Shown: positions 1 through 7,206, numbered from the stretch's first letter. The stretch is 13,932 nt of DNA from Candidatus Uhrbacteria bacterium RIFOXYB2_FULL_45_11 (GCA_001791715.1 MGFD01000008.1:1-13932), one strand, 5' to 3'. The notes: generated by a model not told the origin, from the letters alone. A program made the numbers and translations.

Positions 1-854
1 CAAAACGATTAAAAGGAACGTTGATTGAACTTGCGTATCCATCGGTCGGAGCAACAGAAACAGCCATTCTCGCCGGCGTACTTGCGGAGGGTCGAACAAC
101 CATTCGCAATGCGGCCGGAGAACCAGAGGTCAAACAACTTATTATGATGCTCCAAAACATGGGAGCAATCATTCAGATAAATTCTGGACGTTGGATTGAG
201 ATTTTTGGTGTCGAAAAATTGCACGGAACAGAAGTGACAGTGATGCCGGATCGTATGGAAGCGGCGTCGTATGCATCGATGGCCATTGGAACACGTGGTG
301 AAATTTTTGTGTCCGGCGCAGAACATGCACACATGATGACATTTTTAAACGCCGTCAGACGCATCGGTGGGGAATATGAGGTGAAACAAAACGGAATTTT
401 GTTTCGCGGAACACGCCCACTCAAAGGAATCGAACTTGAAACGGATACGCACCCTGGATTTATGACAGATTGGCAGCAGCCATTTGTAACGGTGCTCACA
501 CAGGCGGAAGGAACATCTGTTGTTCATGAAACGGTGTATGAAGAACGATTCGGCTACACAGAAGCTCTGAAAAAAATGGGAGCAGACATTACGTTATTTT
601 CAAACTGTCTCGGAGAAATTGCCTGTCGATTTAAGGGGATGAACTATAAACATTCGGCGGTGATCAATGGTCCGTCAAAATTGCACGCAGCAGAAGTTGA
701 AGTGCCAGACATTCGCGCTGGACTCGCATTTGTTGTCGCAGCACTCATTGCAGACGGAACATCTTCGCTTACCGGAATCGAACATCTCGATCGCGGATAT
801 GAAAATTTGGAAGAGAAGCTGCGAGGGGTTGGTGCTCAAATTAAACGTGTTTAG
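1..854 (+). CDS. murA: UDP-N-acetylglucosamine 1-carboxyvinyltransferase (5' partial)
   Basis: MurA transfers enolpyruvate from phosphoenolpyruvate to UDP-GlcNAc, the first committed cytoplasmic step of peptidoglycan synthesis. The frame is open from the window edge; the TTG at 21 is internal (KRLKGTLIELAYPSVGATET reads through it), so the N-terminal third, including the region of the PEP-binding Cys (Cys115 in E. coli), lies outside. Visible family blocks are YPSVGATET, NAAGEPEV, MPDRMEAASY, HPGFMTDWQQPF (catalytic Asp codon at 468-470, E. coli D305 equivalent), ETVYEERF, PDIRAGLAF (Arg codon at 714-716, E. coli R397 equivalent), and the C-terminal DRGYENLEEKLRGVGAQIKRV, which closely follows the E. 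coli end. The match to the EPSP-synthase-like fold is continuous, with no frameshift. The next gene starts 3 nt after the stop, so the two are probably co-transcribed. Confidence 0.95.
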   Translation, partial: KRLKGTLIELAYPSVGATETAILAGVLAEGRTTIRNAAGEPEVKQLIMMLQNMGAIIQINSGRWIEIFGVEKLHGTEVTVMPDRMEAASYASMAIGTRGEIFVSGAEHAHMMTFLNAVRRIGGEYEVKQNGILFRGTRPLKGIELETDTHPGFMTDWQQPFVTVLTQAEGTSVVHETVYEERFGYTEALKKMGADITLFSNCLGEIACRFKGMNYKHSAVINGPSKLHAAEVEVPDIRAGLAFVVAALIADGTSSLTGIEHLDRGYENLEEKLRGVGAQIKRV

Positions 855-857
855 TCT

Positions 858-1541
858 ATGTTTCTCACATTACTTTTTTCTTCACCTCCACTTGCCTTTG
901 CTTGGGTTGTTGCAATTTTGTGTTCGCTCACTGTTCATGAATTCTCACACGCGCTTGTTGGAAAATTAAAAGGAGATCAAACGGCAGAGCGTGAAGGACG
1001 ACTCACTTTGAATCCACTCGCGCACTTGGATCTGTTTGGATTCATTCCGCTTTTGTTGTTTGGATTTGGATGGGCAAAACCCGTTCCGTTTAACCCGTAT
1101 AATTTAAAAAATCCAAAATGGGATTCCGTGATGATTTCTCTTGCGGGACCTGTCTCAAATCTTTTGATCGCCATTGTTTCGTCCATTGCGTTTCGATTGC
1201 TTGTGGTTGAAGGTGGAATGTCACCGTACAGTTTGCTCACCGCATTTTTGTTTTTTCTGATTTTATTGAATTTATTTTTAGCACTTTTCAATATCATTCC
1301 GATTGCTCCGCTCGATGGTTCAAAATTATTTTTTGCGCTTTTTGATGCGCCAAAATATCAGGATCTCAGAAATTTTGTCGCGATTCGCGGTCCACAAATT
1401 CTCATGTTTGCCGTTTTCGTTTCTCTTCTGACAAACTTTAACGTGTTCTTTTTCATCTCTACTCCCGCCTATGCCATTTGCGATGCGTTGTCGGGGGCGA
1501 GTTGCGCGGCGTATCAAGGATTATTGTTTTCGTCGTTATAA
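858..1541 (+). CDS. Site-2 protease family (M50) integral membrane zinc metalloprotease, YwhC type
   Basis: This is a polytopic membrane protease of 227 aa that would cleave substrates within the membrane. The zinc motif HEFSH is at residues 27-31 inside the first hydrophobic helix. It is followed by NPLAHLDLFG (52-61), GWAKPVP (71-77), SLAGPVSN (94-101) and the second active-site segment NIIPIAPLDGSK (145-156, Asp153 as third zinc ligand). Hydrophobic stretches lie at about 10-35, 58-72, 90-115, 125-150 and 178-200. There is no PDZ or CBS domain, which fits the short YwhC-like group. The ATG lies 3 nt after the murA stop without a clear SD, suggesting translational coupling. Substrate unknown. 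The gene ends against the terminator of the convergent gene. Confidence 0.9.
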   Translation: MFLTLLFSSPPLAFAWVVAILCSLTVHEFSHALVGKLKGDQTAEREGRLTLNPLAHLDLFGFIPLLLFGFGWAKPVPFNPYNLKNPKWDSVMISLAGPVSNLLIAIVSSIAFRLLVVEGGMSPYSLLTAFLFFLILLNLFLALFNIIPIAPLDGSKLFFALFDAPKYQDLRNFVAIRGPQILMFAVFVSLLTNFNVFFFISTPAYAICDALSGASCAAYQGLLFSSL

Positions 1542-1561
1542 AAAAATCGACGATTGTCGAT
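1541..1561 (-). terminator. Rho-independent terminator of the winged-helix gene
   Basis: Read on the minus strand, a perfect 6-bp stem ATCGAC / GTCGAT with loop AATC is followed directly by six Ts. The first base of the stem is the last base of the TAA stop codon of the minus-strand gene at 1561-1992. The hairpin also sits right behind the stop of the convergent protease gene, but the plus strand has no T-run after it, so termination is expected mainly for leftward transcription. Confidence 0.6.
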
Positions 1562-1992
1562 TACGTTTCGTTGATGAGCAACAGGAGGTGTTTTGCCACT
1601 TCGTGTTGTTTTGTTTTTGGAAGTCCTGAAAGTTTTTTTACAATTGATTCCGCAATCGTTTTTGCGGAGTGTTGTGTGTCAAAGAGAAAAGATTCATGCC
1701 AGATAGGCGCGGGAAGAATTTCATGTACGCGGAGCGGCTCTGCTTGTTTTAGAAATTCCGGTGTCCATGTGTACTGATAATATCCGCGCGATCCGATTCC
1801 TGATGTTGTAAAAACACCACAACGAACGAGTGTATAGAGTCGTGTACTCAGGGTGTTTTCAGAAATATTGAGTGTACGCATGAAATGACGAATGTCACTG
1901 CAAAAGAACGGTTTGTCTTGCGTGCTGACTCGAAGTTCTGCAACAAATTCGCGCATCTTGCGCGAAAGAGGTTTCAGTTCGATGGTTCTCAT
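1561..1992 (-). CDS. Small winged-helix DNA-binding protein (hypothetical regulator)
   Basis: A 143-aa protein. The frame is open for another 41 codons upstream, but the ATG at 1992 is chosen because AGGAG (plus-strand 1999-2003) sits 6 nt before it. Residues about 28-80 look like a winged helix: DIRHFMRTLNISENTLSTRL resembles helix-turn-helix with recognition helix SENTLSTRLYTL, followed by a turn and a beta wing GSRGYYQYTWTPEF. The remainder (85-143) is helical and basic, KTIAESIVKKLSGLPKTKQHE, possibly for dimerisation. I recognise no named family. It is divergent from the BtpA-like gene, and a perfect dyad lies midway between the two starts, so autoregulation or control of the neighbour is a reasonable inference. 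It could also be a plasmid- or phage-type DNA-binding protein. No other plus- or minus-strand gene overlaps it convincingly. Confidence 0.7.
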   Translation of the reverse strand: MRTIELKPLSRKMREFVAELRVSTQDKPFFCSDIRHFMRTLNISENTLSTRLYTLVRCGVFTTSGIGSRGYYQYTWTPEFLKQAEPLRVHEILPAPIWHESFLFDTQHSAKTIAESIVKKLSGLPKTKQHEVAKHLLLLINET

Positions 1993-2041
1993 GTAGTTCT
2001 CCTGTCGACATCGACCGCGCAGGAAACCATTTTTTTGATGA

Positions 2042-2064
2042 ATCGTCAAGAGTGGTTTGACGAT
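2042..2064. promoter_or_regulatory. Divergent intergenic dyad, candidate operator and promoter region
   Basis: ATCGTCAA (2042-2049) and TTGACGAT (2057-2064) form a perfect 8-bp inverted repeat with a 7-nt spacer. Its centre (2053) is exactly 61 nt from both divergent start codons (1992 and 2114). The right arm contains TTGACG (2057-2062), a possible -35 for the rightward gene with a weak -10 TACGCT at 2080-2085 (17-nt spacer). Leftward, TATGAT (2068-2063, minus strand) is a possible -10, placing the dyad near its start point. A dimeric regulator bound here would touch both promoters; the winged-helix protein is the obvious candidate. Confidence 0.5.
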
Positions 2065-2113
2065 CATACTGTTTTCCCTTACGCTCAAATCAGCTCTTTT
2101 CTTGGAGGATTCC

Positions 2114-2806
2114 ATGTCTCATCATTTGATGCCGCGTTTTTTTTCGGTGATTCATGTTTTGGATGATGTGCAAACACTCCGAAATGTTCGTATCGCGTTT
2201 GAGAATGGCGCGCATGGAGTTTTCCTCATCAATCACACGTGTGGTGCTGAGCGTTTGCTCGGTATTTATTACATTGTGCGCACGGTGTTTTCTAAACATT
2301 GGATCGGTCTTAATTGTCTTGATCTTGATCCACTTCAGGCACTATCGGTTGTGCCACAAGATGCAAACGCCCTTTGGGTTGATTCTGTACGCATCGATCT
2401 TGCGGCGAAAGATCCTGTTCAACACACGCGCCGTTACCATGAGTTTCGTCGACCATCAAACACGCGCTGGCGCGGAGAATTGTTTGGCGGCGTTGCGTTC
2501 AAGTATCAGCCGCAAAACGGTGATCCTGCACATGAAGCACAACTCGCCGCACCATTTGTGGACGTCATCACAACAAGTGGTTCGGAAACAGGATCGGCTC
2601 CAGACGTTCACAAAATTCGTCTCATGAAAGAAGCTGTTCCGAACAAACCCCTCGCGATTGCAAGCGGCATGACTCCAGAAAACATTCGCATCTTCCTTCC
2701 GTACGCCGACTATTTTCTTGTCGCGACCGGAATCAGCGATTCGCATACAGAACTGAATCCCGCTCGCGTTCGCGCATTTGCAGACGCCATGGGGGAGACT
2801 CATTGA
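2114..2806 (+). CDS. BtpA/SgcQ-like TIM-barrel protein
   Basis: A 230-aa cytosolic protein. The ATG at 2114 is chosen because GGAGG (2104-2108) precedes it by 5 nt; the frame extends 19 codons further up without support. The C-terminal half carries the pattern of the BtpA family: VITTSGSETGSAPDVHKIRLMK (about 151-172), then IASGMTPENI (182-191) and DYFLVATGIS (199-208), which correspond to the last strands and phosphate-loop end of a beta/alpha barrel. The N-terminal FSVIHVLDD...RIAFENGAHGVFLINH (10-41) fits the first strands. BtpA members were linked to photosystem I stability in cyanobacteria and SgcQ to sugar metabolism; the reaction is not established, so no substrate is proposed here. 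Single gene between a divergent promoter region and a strong terminator. Relatives such as other phosphate-binding barrels cannot be excluded. Confidence 0.65.
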   Translation: MSHHLMPRFFSVIHVLDDVQTLRNVRIAFENGAHGVFLINHTCGAERLLGIYYIVRTVFSKHWIGLNCLDLDPLQALSVVPQDANALWVDSVRIDLAAKDPVQHTRRYHEFRRPSNTRWRGELFGGVAFKYQPQNGDPAHEAQLAAPFVDVITTSGSETGSAPDVHKIRLMKEAVPNKPLAIASGMTPENIRIFLPYADYFLVATGISDSHTELNPARVRAFADAMGETH

Positions 2807-2811
2807 TACGG

Positions 2812-2835
2812 CCTGAGAAGTTTCTCAGGTTTTTT
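2812..2835 (+). terminator. Rho-independent terminator after the BtpA-like gene
   Basis: Stem CCTGAGAA (2812-2819) / TTCTCAGG (2822-2829), perfect 8 bp with a tiny GT loop, followed by six Ts (2830-2835). It lies 5 nt after the stop codon at 2806. Confidence 0.9.
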
Positions 2836-2868
2836 GTTTGAAAAAACGTAGAAAAACCCCATAAACAC

Positions 2869-2897
2869 TTGACAAAATCGTGTTTTTATGGTATATT
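2869..2897 (+). promoter_or_regulatory. Sigma-70 type promoter for the helicase gene
   Basis: TTGACA (2869-2874), 17-nt spacer, TATATT (2892-2897): perfect -35, 5/6 -10, ideal spacing. The start point would be near 2904, giving a 5' UTR of about 160 nt that contains the palindromic repeat at 2979-3045. No coding sequence is seen between 2807 and 3066. Confidence 0.85.
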
Positions 2898-2978
2898 GAT
2901 CCGTCAAAAATCGGGCGAAGTGTGCCTTGTTTTTGTACGATTGTTCGCTAAAACCGAACCTTTATTGTATTGAATTTG

Positions 2979-3045
2979 TCATTGCGAGCGAAGCGAAGCA
3001 ATCTTTACGGTTAAGATTGCTTCGTCGTCGAACTCCTCTCAATAA
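2979..3045. repeat. Interspersed palindromic repeat (GCGAAGCAATC type)
   Basis: The arms are GTCATTGCGAG..CGAAGCAATCTT on the left and its imperfect inverse AAGATTGCTTCGTCG...CTCTCAATAAC on the right. The core is a perfect 12-bp stem CGAAGCAATCTT (2994-3005) / AAGATTGCTTCG (3013-3024) with a 7-nt loop. Repeats starting TCATTGCGAG and carrying GAAGCAATC are scattered through many bacterial genomes and produce false minus-strand proteins ending DCFASLAMT, as seen here at about 2970-3005. It lies in the untranslated leader of the helicase gene, so it could form an mRNA hairpin about 40 nt before the start codon. Confidence 0.75.
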
Positions 3046-3066
3046 CACGGAAAAATGAGGTGACAC

Positions 3067-6000
3067 ATGTCTGACAAAATCTTCCGGCTTCCGTTCGACG
3101 ATTACGAGGAGCAGTTCCTCGAACTCGTGCGTAACCATCAGGTTGTTATCCTCGCGGCCCAAACAGGCGCGGGGAAGTCGACCAGGGGTCCGCTCGCGCT
3201 CTTGCGTGCTGGACTCGGCAGCGACAAGTTGATCGGGGTTTCCGAACCTCGGCGGCCGGCCGCGACGCTGCTTGCGGAATGGGTGGCAGAACTTCACGGA
3301 ACCAAAGCTGGGACCGTGGTTGGCTATCAGATTGGTCATGACAAGCAGATCTCGAAAGCGACTGAACTTGTGTACTTGACCGAAGGCGTGATTCTAAATC
3401 AGCTCCATTCGGATCCGCTTCTTTCGCGCTACAGCATCATCTGCCTCGACGAGGTGCATGAGCGTGGAGTGACTCAAGATCTGCTCATGGCGCTCGTGAA
3501 GAACGTGCTCCCGAAGCGCCCCGACCTGAAGGTCGTGGTCATGTCGGCCACCATCGATACGGACAAGTTCTCGCGCTACTTCGGCAACGCTCCCGTGCTC
3601 ACGGTCCCTGGTCGGGTTTTCCCGGTCGAGGTTCGTTACGCGCGTGAGACGCCGGAGAACGGCGAAATGGTTGATGCAATGGTCGAGAAGATTCTCGAGA
3701 TTTTGCACAGCAATGAGCCGGGCGACATCCTTGCATTCCTTCCGGATCAAGCGATGATCACGCGAGTCATTGAGAAGCTAGAAAAAGAAAAGGTGCGCGA
3801 ATTGTCTCTGTATCGGTTCCTGCCGCTCTATGGCTCGCAGGCGCCAGATGATCAGAAGGAAGTGTTCAAGGTCGATCATCGCCGCCGCATCATTGTGGCG
3901 ACGAACATTGCGGAAACATCGCTGACGATTGATCCTCTTGGACACATCGTCGACTCTGGACTCATCAAGGCGACGGTCTACGTCGATGCCAACATGTCCG
4001 CACTGCAAGTGATCGAGCATTCGAAAGCTGGTTGTGATCAACGCGCAGGACGAGTTGGTCGAACGAAAGGTGGTATTTGCCATCGTCTGTATACAAAGGA
4101 AGATTTCGAAAGCCGCGTGGAATTCACGAAGCCTGAGATCTTGCGCGTGTCGCTTGATCAGGTGCTTCTGAATCTGCGTTGTATGAAGCATTCACTTGCG
4201 AAAATCCTCGCTCTCGACCTCTTGGATGCTCCGAAGCCTGAGCAGTGGAAAGACGCCGAAACGCGTCTGAAGATGCTTGGTGCGATTCGTCCGAACGGGA
4301 CGGTTGCGCCGGACGGATATCGTATGAAGCGATTTCGTGTCGATCCGATGATCGGCCGCATGATCCTTGAGGGCGAACGGCGCGGGTGTCTTGAAGAAGT
4401 GATTACGATCGCTGCGTGCCTTGCCGGCACGAAGCCGATCTTCGTTGCTCCAAAAGACAAACGTGAAGAAGCTCGCAAGGCAAAGAAAGCCTTTGACGAT
4501 CCGAACTCGGACTTGCTCACCTTTCTCAAGGTGTGGCGGGAATGGGATAAAAGGGAAGGGGATCGTCGGTGGGCGAGAGAGAATTTTCTTTCGTCTCGGG
4601 CGCTCTGTCAGGCAGATCAGATGCGTGATCAGTTGATCGATGTGCTCGTGCGAGAAAACGTTACGAATTCATCATCAGACAATGATGTTGAGCTTCGTAA
4701 AGCGATTGCTGCTGGGCTCATCATGAACCTCGCTCAGAAGTCTGGGCAGTACGATTATTTCTGGAATGGCCGCACAACGTTTGTTTCTCCAGGGTCAGCA
4801 CTGTTTAGCAGTGCTCCGAGTTGGCTCGTATGCACCGAAGCGAGGGCGTCCACGACGACCCAATTGGATCGGATGGGGCGCGAGCGAAAGGTGACGCGGG
4901 TCTACATGCAGAATTGCCACGCGATCGAATATGCGTGGTTGAGCGAACTTGTGTCTAAGGATGCTTGTGAGATCGAAATTCATGTCGATCAAGCAATGTA
5001 CTCGTCTCAAGTCTTGGTTGAATACAGTCGCAAGTGGAATGGAATTGAAATCGAGCGGAAAATCTTGGAGACGCTTTCGGAAGCGGATCTTCCGCTCATC
5101 GCCACTTTGGTTGCGAAGAGTTTTGTAAACGGGTACGGTTTTTTCTACAACAATGCGAGCAAGCTTCTGTTGAAGGTGTGGAAGGCGCTTGCTCCATCGG
5201 TTCCGTATCATGTTGTTGGTGCCGAACGATATGTATTTTTGCAGTCGACGATCGAGTCGTTTGCAAACGTGATTACGAAAAAGATTGCAGGTGCAACTTC
5301 CGTCACGGAAGTACTTGCTCTCATGAACAAGATAGACGTGGTAGATTTTTTGACCGGCGACGCGCTCGAGGCATACCAAGCGGAATACGCGGCAGAAATG
5401 CGGCGTCAACGTGAGGAAGCAGAGGCGCAAGCTCATCGAGATGAAGAAGCTCGCTTGGCGCGTGAAACAGCGCAAGCTGTATTCGCTCCGCTACGCGCAG
5501 AGCTTGAAGGTCTTGATGGTCGCATGCGTACCCTTGGGTATGTGTTCGATTATTCGAGTGGCAGGCGGTTGAACTTCAATGAAGATTATCGGCGTAGGCT
5601 GACGTGTGATTACGTCAACAGTGCGCGTGTGTCTTATCTGACAGCTGCACAAGACGGACTGCAACAGTATGCAGCGATTGTTGAGCGACTAGAGCATGAG
5701 CATGCGGAGCGTGTTGAACGTGAACGCATTGATCGTGAAGAGTGTTTGGTTGTTCGTTCAAACACGATTCGGTTGCCAAAGTCGCTTGTGGAAGAGAAGG
5801 AGCTCATTGTACTTTGGCTTGCGGAACTTGACGCGGCGAAGCAGGCTCTCGAAGCCGAACTCGCATTTGTTGCAGACCTCAAGCGGAAAGTGTCTTTAGG
5901 CGAAGTTCTTTGCCTCACGTTCAGAGATCGCGGCAATGGAACCATGGTCGCAGAGTACAAGCGCGAGCTTGTCGATGCACCCTATGGTGACGATCTGTCC

Positions 6001-6168
6001 CGGTATCCGAACGCTGGCGAATCCTGGTGGTGTCACGTGATCCCCGGGAACGGCCCGACCAAAATTAGTCTCTACCGCAAGGTGGGGAAGACGAAGGTCG
6101 ATGTCGAGAAAGTCCTCAAAGACGGACTCGATATGTTCCCAGGTCTCCCGAGTCAGCTCCTTCAGTAG
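3067..6168 (+). CDS. DEAH/RHA-type ATP-dependent RNA helicase (HrpA/HrpB-like) with a long unusual C-terminus
   Basis: A 1033-aa superfamily 2 helicase, expected to unwind RNA or remodel RNP using ATP. The start ATG is preceded by GAGGTG (3057-3062). Motifs in order: Walker A AAQTGAGKST (30-39), Ia SEPRRPAA (59-66), Ib YLTEGVIL (103-110), motif II DEVH (128-131) in place of DEAH, motif III SAT (160-162), motif V ATNIAETSLTID (278-289), motif VI QRAGRVGR (325-332). Residues about 350-530 fit the winged-helix and ratchet (HA2) domains. An OB-like part with LVCTEARAS..RVYMQNCHAIEYAWLSEL follows near 590-630. After this come charged coiled-coil stretches (about 772-820, 876-892, 918-941) and a C-terminal domain near 986-1033 (GESWWCHVIPGNGPTKISLY) that I do not recognise; it does not look like the usual HrpA tail. 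Codon use (AAG, CTC, GGC, CGG frequent) differs from fusA and murA, which suggests a different origin. Monocistronic, between its own promoter and terminator. Confidence 0.88.
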   Translation: MSDKIFRLPFDDYEEQFLELVRNHQVVILAAQTGAGKSTRGPLALLRAGLGSDKLIGVSEPRRPAATLLAEWVAELHGTKAGTVVGYQIGHDKQISKATELVYLTEGVILNQLHSDPLLSRYSIICLDEVHERGVTQDLLMALVKNVLPKRPDLKVVVMSATIDTDKFSRYFGNAPVLTVPGRVFPVEVRYARETPENGEMVDAMVEKILEILHSNEPGDILAFLPDQAMITRVIEKLEKEKVRELSLYRFLPLYGSQAPDDQKEVFKVDHRRRIIVATNIAETSLTIDPLGHIVDSGLIKATVYVDANMSALQVIEHSKAGCDQRAGRVGRTKGGICHRLYTKEDFESRVEFTKPEILRVSLDQVLLNLRCMKHSLAKILALDLLDAPKPEQWKDAETRLKMLGAIRPNGTVAPDGYRMKRFRVDPMIGRMILEGERRGCLEEVITIAACLAGTKPIFVAPKDKREEARKAKKAFDDPNSDLLTFLKVWREWDKREGDRRWARENFLSSRALCQADQMRDQLIDVLVRENVTNSSSDNDVELRKAIAAGLIMNLAQKSGQYDYFWNGRTTFVSPGSALFSSAPSWLVCTEARASTTTQLDRMGRERKVTRVYMQNCHAIEYAWLSELVSKDACEIEIHVDQAMYSSQVLVEYSRKWNGIEIERKILETLSEADLPLIATLVAKSFVNGYGFFYNNASKLLLKVWKALAPSVPYHVVGAERYVFLQSTIESFANVITKKIAGATSVTEVLALMNKIDVVDFLTGDALEAYQAEYAAEMRRQREEAEAQAHRDEEARLARETAQAVFAPLRAELEGLDGRMRTLGYVFDYSSGRRLNFNEDYRRRLTCDYVNSARVSYLTAAQDGLQQYAAIVERLEHEHAERVERERIDREECLVVRSNTIRLPKSLVEEKELIVLWLAELDAAKQALEAELAFVADLKRKVSLGEVLCLTFRDRGNGTMVAEYKRELVDAPYGDDLSRYPNAGESWWCHVIPGNGPTKISLYRKVGKTKVDVEKVLKDGLDMFPGLPSQLLQ

Positions 6169-6180
6169 AAGTTCTCCTTG

Positions 6181-6215
6181 CCCCGTGCGTTCAAAACGCC
6201 CGGGGTTTTTCTTTT
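6181..6215 (+). terminator. Rho-independent terminator after the helicase gene
   Basis: CCCCG (6181-6185) pairs with CGGGG (6201-6205); inside, after one mismatch, GCGTT pairs with AACGC around a 3-nt loop. The hairpin is followed by TTTTTCTTTT. It lies 12 nt downstream of the stop at 6168. Confidence 0.87.
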
Positions 6216-6233
6216 CCTCAACAGGATTTATCA

Positions 6234-6262
6234 TTGACATAAATATCTTTTTGCGATAGGTT
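6234..6262 (+). promoter_or_regulatory. Candidate promoter of the CPBP protease gene
   Basis: A perfect -35 TTGACA (6234-6239) is followed after 17 nt by TAGGTT (6257-6262), a weak -10 with 3/6 matches. The position just after the helicase terminator and about 30 nt before the SD fits a promoter for the next gene. Confidence 0.5.
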
Positions 6263-6297
6263 TGCATGTCATTTTTGTGTGAATGACTGGAGGAATC

Positions 6298-6970
6298 GTG
6301 AATCAATTGATGGATCGTATCTCGTTCTTTTCCCCTGTTTTGGTGACGTGCCTTCTTGTTAGTGTTCTATTTCGTGTTTATATGAAGTGGATCACAGCAC
6401 GTATTGGTAAGGACCGCTTAAACGACATCGAGTGGCTGAAAACACACAATGTCGCTGTTGCTTGTAAGATCGGTTTTCCGTCGATCTTTATCTCGGCACC
6501 GTTTGTCGAAGAGCTTGTCTTTCGAGCACCATTACTTATTTGTTTTCCTGCATGGACAAACGAGGCTCGTATCTGGTTGATTGTTTCGAGTGTTGCCTTC
6601 GGCGCTTCTCACTGGTTTGGTAAGGTGTTTGAGGCAGTAGAGGTTCATGGCGCAGAAATAGGTGATCTCGAATCGAATGACATGACGAAAGAGATGGAAA
6701 AAGTAACGCAGGAAAAAAAAGAAAAAAGTGCTTTTTGCAAAGATATATCAATTCGTTTTTACGACATGTCTTGGTTTTGGGTTTGGATATCTTTGTCTCC
6801 TGTATCAGTCTCTTTGGGTGGCTATTGTTGCTCACGCCCTTGCGAACATGATTTTTCCATTTCTTATGCCGTTTCTCTTGTCTTTGATCGTGATTGTGGT
6901 ATTCATGATCCGAAACGCTACTTTGGATGGGTGGCTGTGGTGGAAACGACGAAGACACCGTTCTTTTTAA
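6298..6970 (+). pseudogene. CPBP (CAAX-like) intramembrane metalloprotease, frameshifted
   Basis: A membrane protease of the CPBP/Abi family, encoded in two frames. Frame A (GTG 6298, SD GGAGG at 6289-6293; an ATG at 6283 lies before that SD and is unlikely) carries EELVFR (E71, E72, R76) and FGASH (His105). Frame B, one base further on, carries the third family motif SLWVAIVAHALANM (His codon 6833-6835, Asn codon 6845-6847) and ends at TAA 6968-6970. The switch must happen between about 6707 and 6730, where the DNA has A8 (6713-6720), G, A6 (6722-6727). Loss of one A would restore a single protein of about 223 aa, normal for the family. Without the shift, frame A runs on to 7080 through the terminator as unrelated sequence. 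It may be a real pseudogene, an assembly indel, or a gene expressed through slippage on the A-run. Confidence 0.8.
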
Positions 6971-6990
6971 TCAAGCAATTCTTAGACTCT

Positions 6991-7015
6991 AAATCAGCCT
7001 TGGCTGATTTTTTCT
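6991..7015 (+). terminator. Rho-independent terminator after the CPBP gene
   Basis: Perfect 9-bp stem AAATCAGCC (6991-6999) / GGCTGATTT (7002-7010) with a TT loop and a T-run to 7013, then CTTTT. It lies 20 nt after the frame-B stop at 6970, which supports 6970 as the true gene end. Confidence 0.9.
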
Positions 7016-7031
7016 TTTCCCCAATATTCTT

Positions 7032-7057
7032 GACACGTCGTTCGCGAACGACGTGTC
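7032..7057. repeat. Perfect 26-nt palindrome upstream of the str promoter
   Basis: GACACGTCGTTCG (7032-7044) is followed with no spacer by its exact reverse complement CGAACGACGTGTC (7045-7057). No T-run follows, so it is not a normal terminator, and one already exists at 6991-7015. Its right edge touches the candidate -35 of the ribosomal protein operon at 7058, which suggests an operator. The binding protein is unknown; the orientation (GTTCGCGAAC) does not fit the usual Gram-positive LexA box. Confidence 0.7.
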
Positions 7058-7086
7058 TTGACGCTACGTACCCTCCATGATATCTT
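7058..7086 (+). promoter_or_regulatory. Candidate promoter of the rpsL-rpsG-fusA operon
   Basis: TTGACG (7058-7063, 5/6), 17-nt spacer, TATCTT (7081-7086, 4/6). The start point near 7093 would give a leader of about 118 nt. The leader holds a weak hairpin CTCAA/TTGAG (7129-7143) followed by a T-rich stretch, which could be a mild attenuator, and then the 9-nt repeat array. Confidence 0.6.
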
Positions 7087-7161
7087 TTGGCCACATAAAA
7101 CGCTGCTGAAATTCAGAAATTCGTCGACCTCAATTTATTTGAGTTTTATTTTTCTTATAAA

Positions 7162-7206
7162 GCCTCTCTTGCTTCTCAAGCATCTCAGGCCTCTCTAGCT
7201 TTCACC
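7162..7206 (+). repeat. Five tandem 9-nt units in the rpsL leader
   Basis: Units begin at 7162, 7171, 7180, 7189 and 7198: GCCTCTCTT, GCTTCTCAA, GCATCTCAG, GCCTCTCTA, GCTTTCACC. All start with GC and are pyrimidine-rich; the last is the most diverged. Four bases (CACT) separate the array from the rpsL ATG. No SD is present. The same arrangement of five units plus 4 nt occurs before fusA. Confidence 0.75.

Noticed and set aside
2962..3339. Minus-strand frame ending DCFASLAMTNSIQ
   Set aside because: Typical false ORF made by the GCGAAGCAATC-type repeat; it overlaps the helicase start on the other strand.
6722..6728. A-AAA-AAG heptamer as a programmed -1 frameshift site for the CPBP gene
   Set aside because: The heptamer is not in phase with frame A, and the shift needed is +1, not -1.
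6731..7080. Extension of the CPBP frame A to the stop at 7080
   Set aside because: It runs through a perfect terminator and the 26-nt palindrome, and loses the hydrophobic character and the third family motif, which is present in the other frame.
7129..7143. Strong attenuator in the rpsL leader
   Set aside because: The stem CTCAA/TTGAG has only 5 bp, mostly A-T; kept only as a remark under the promoter.
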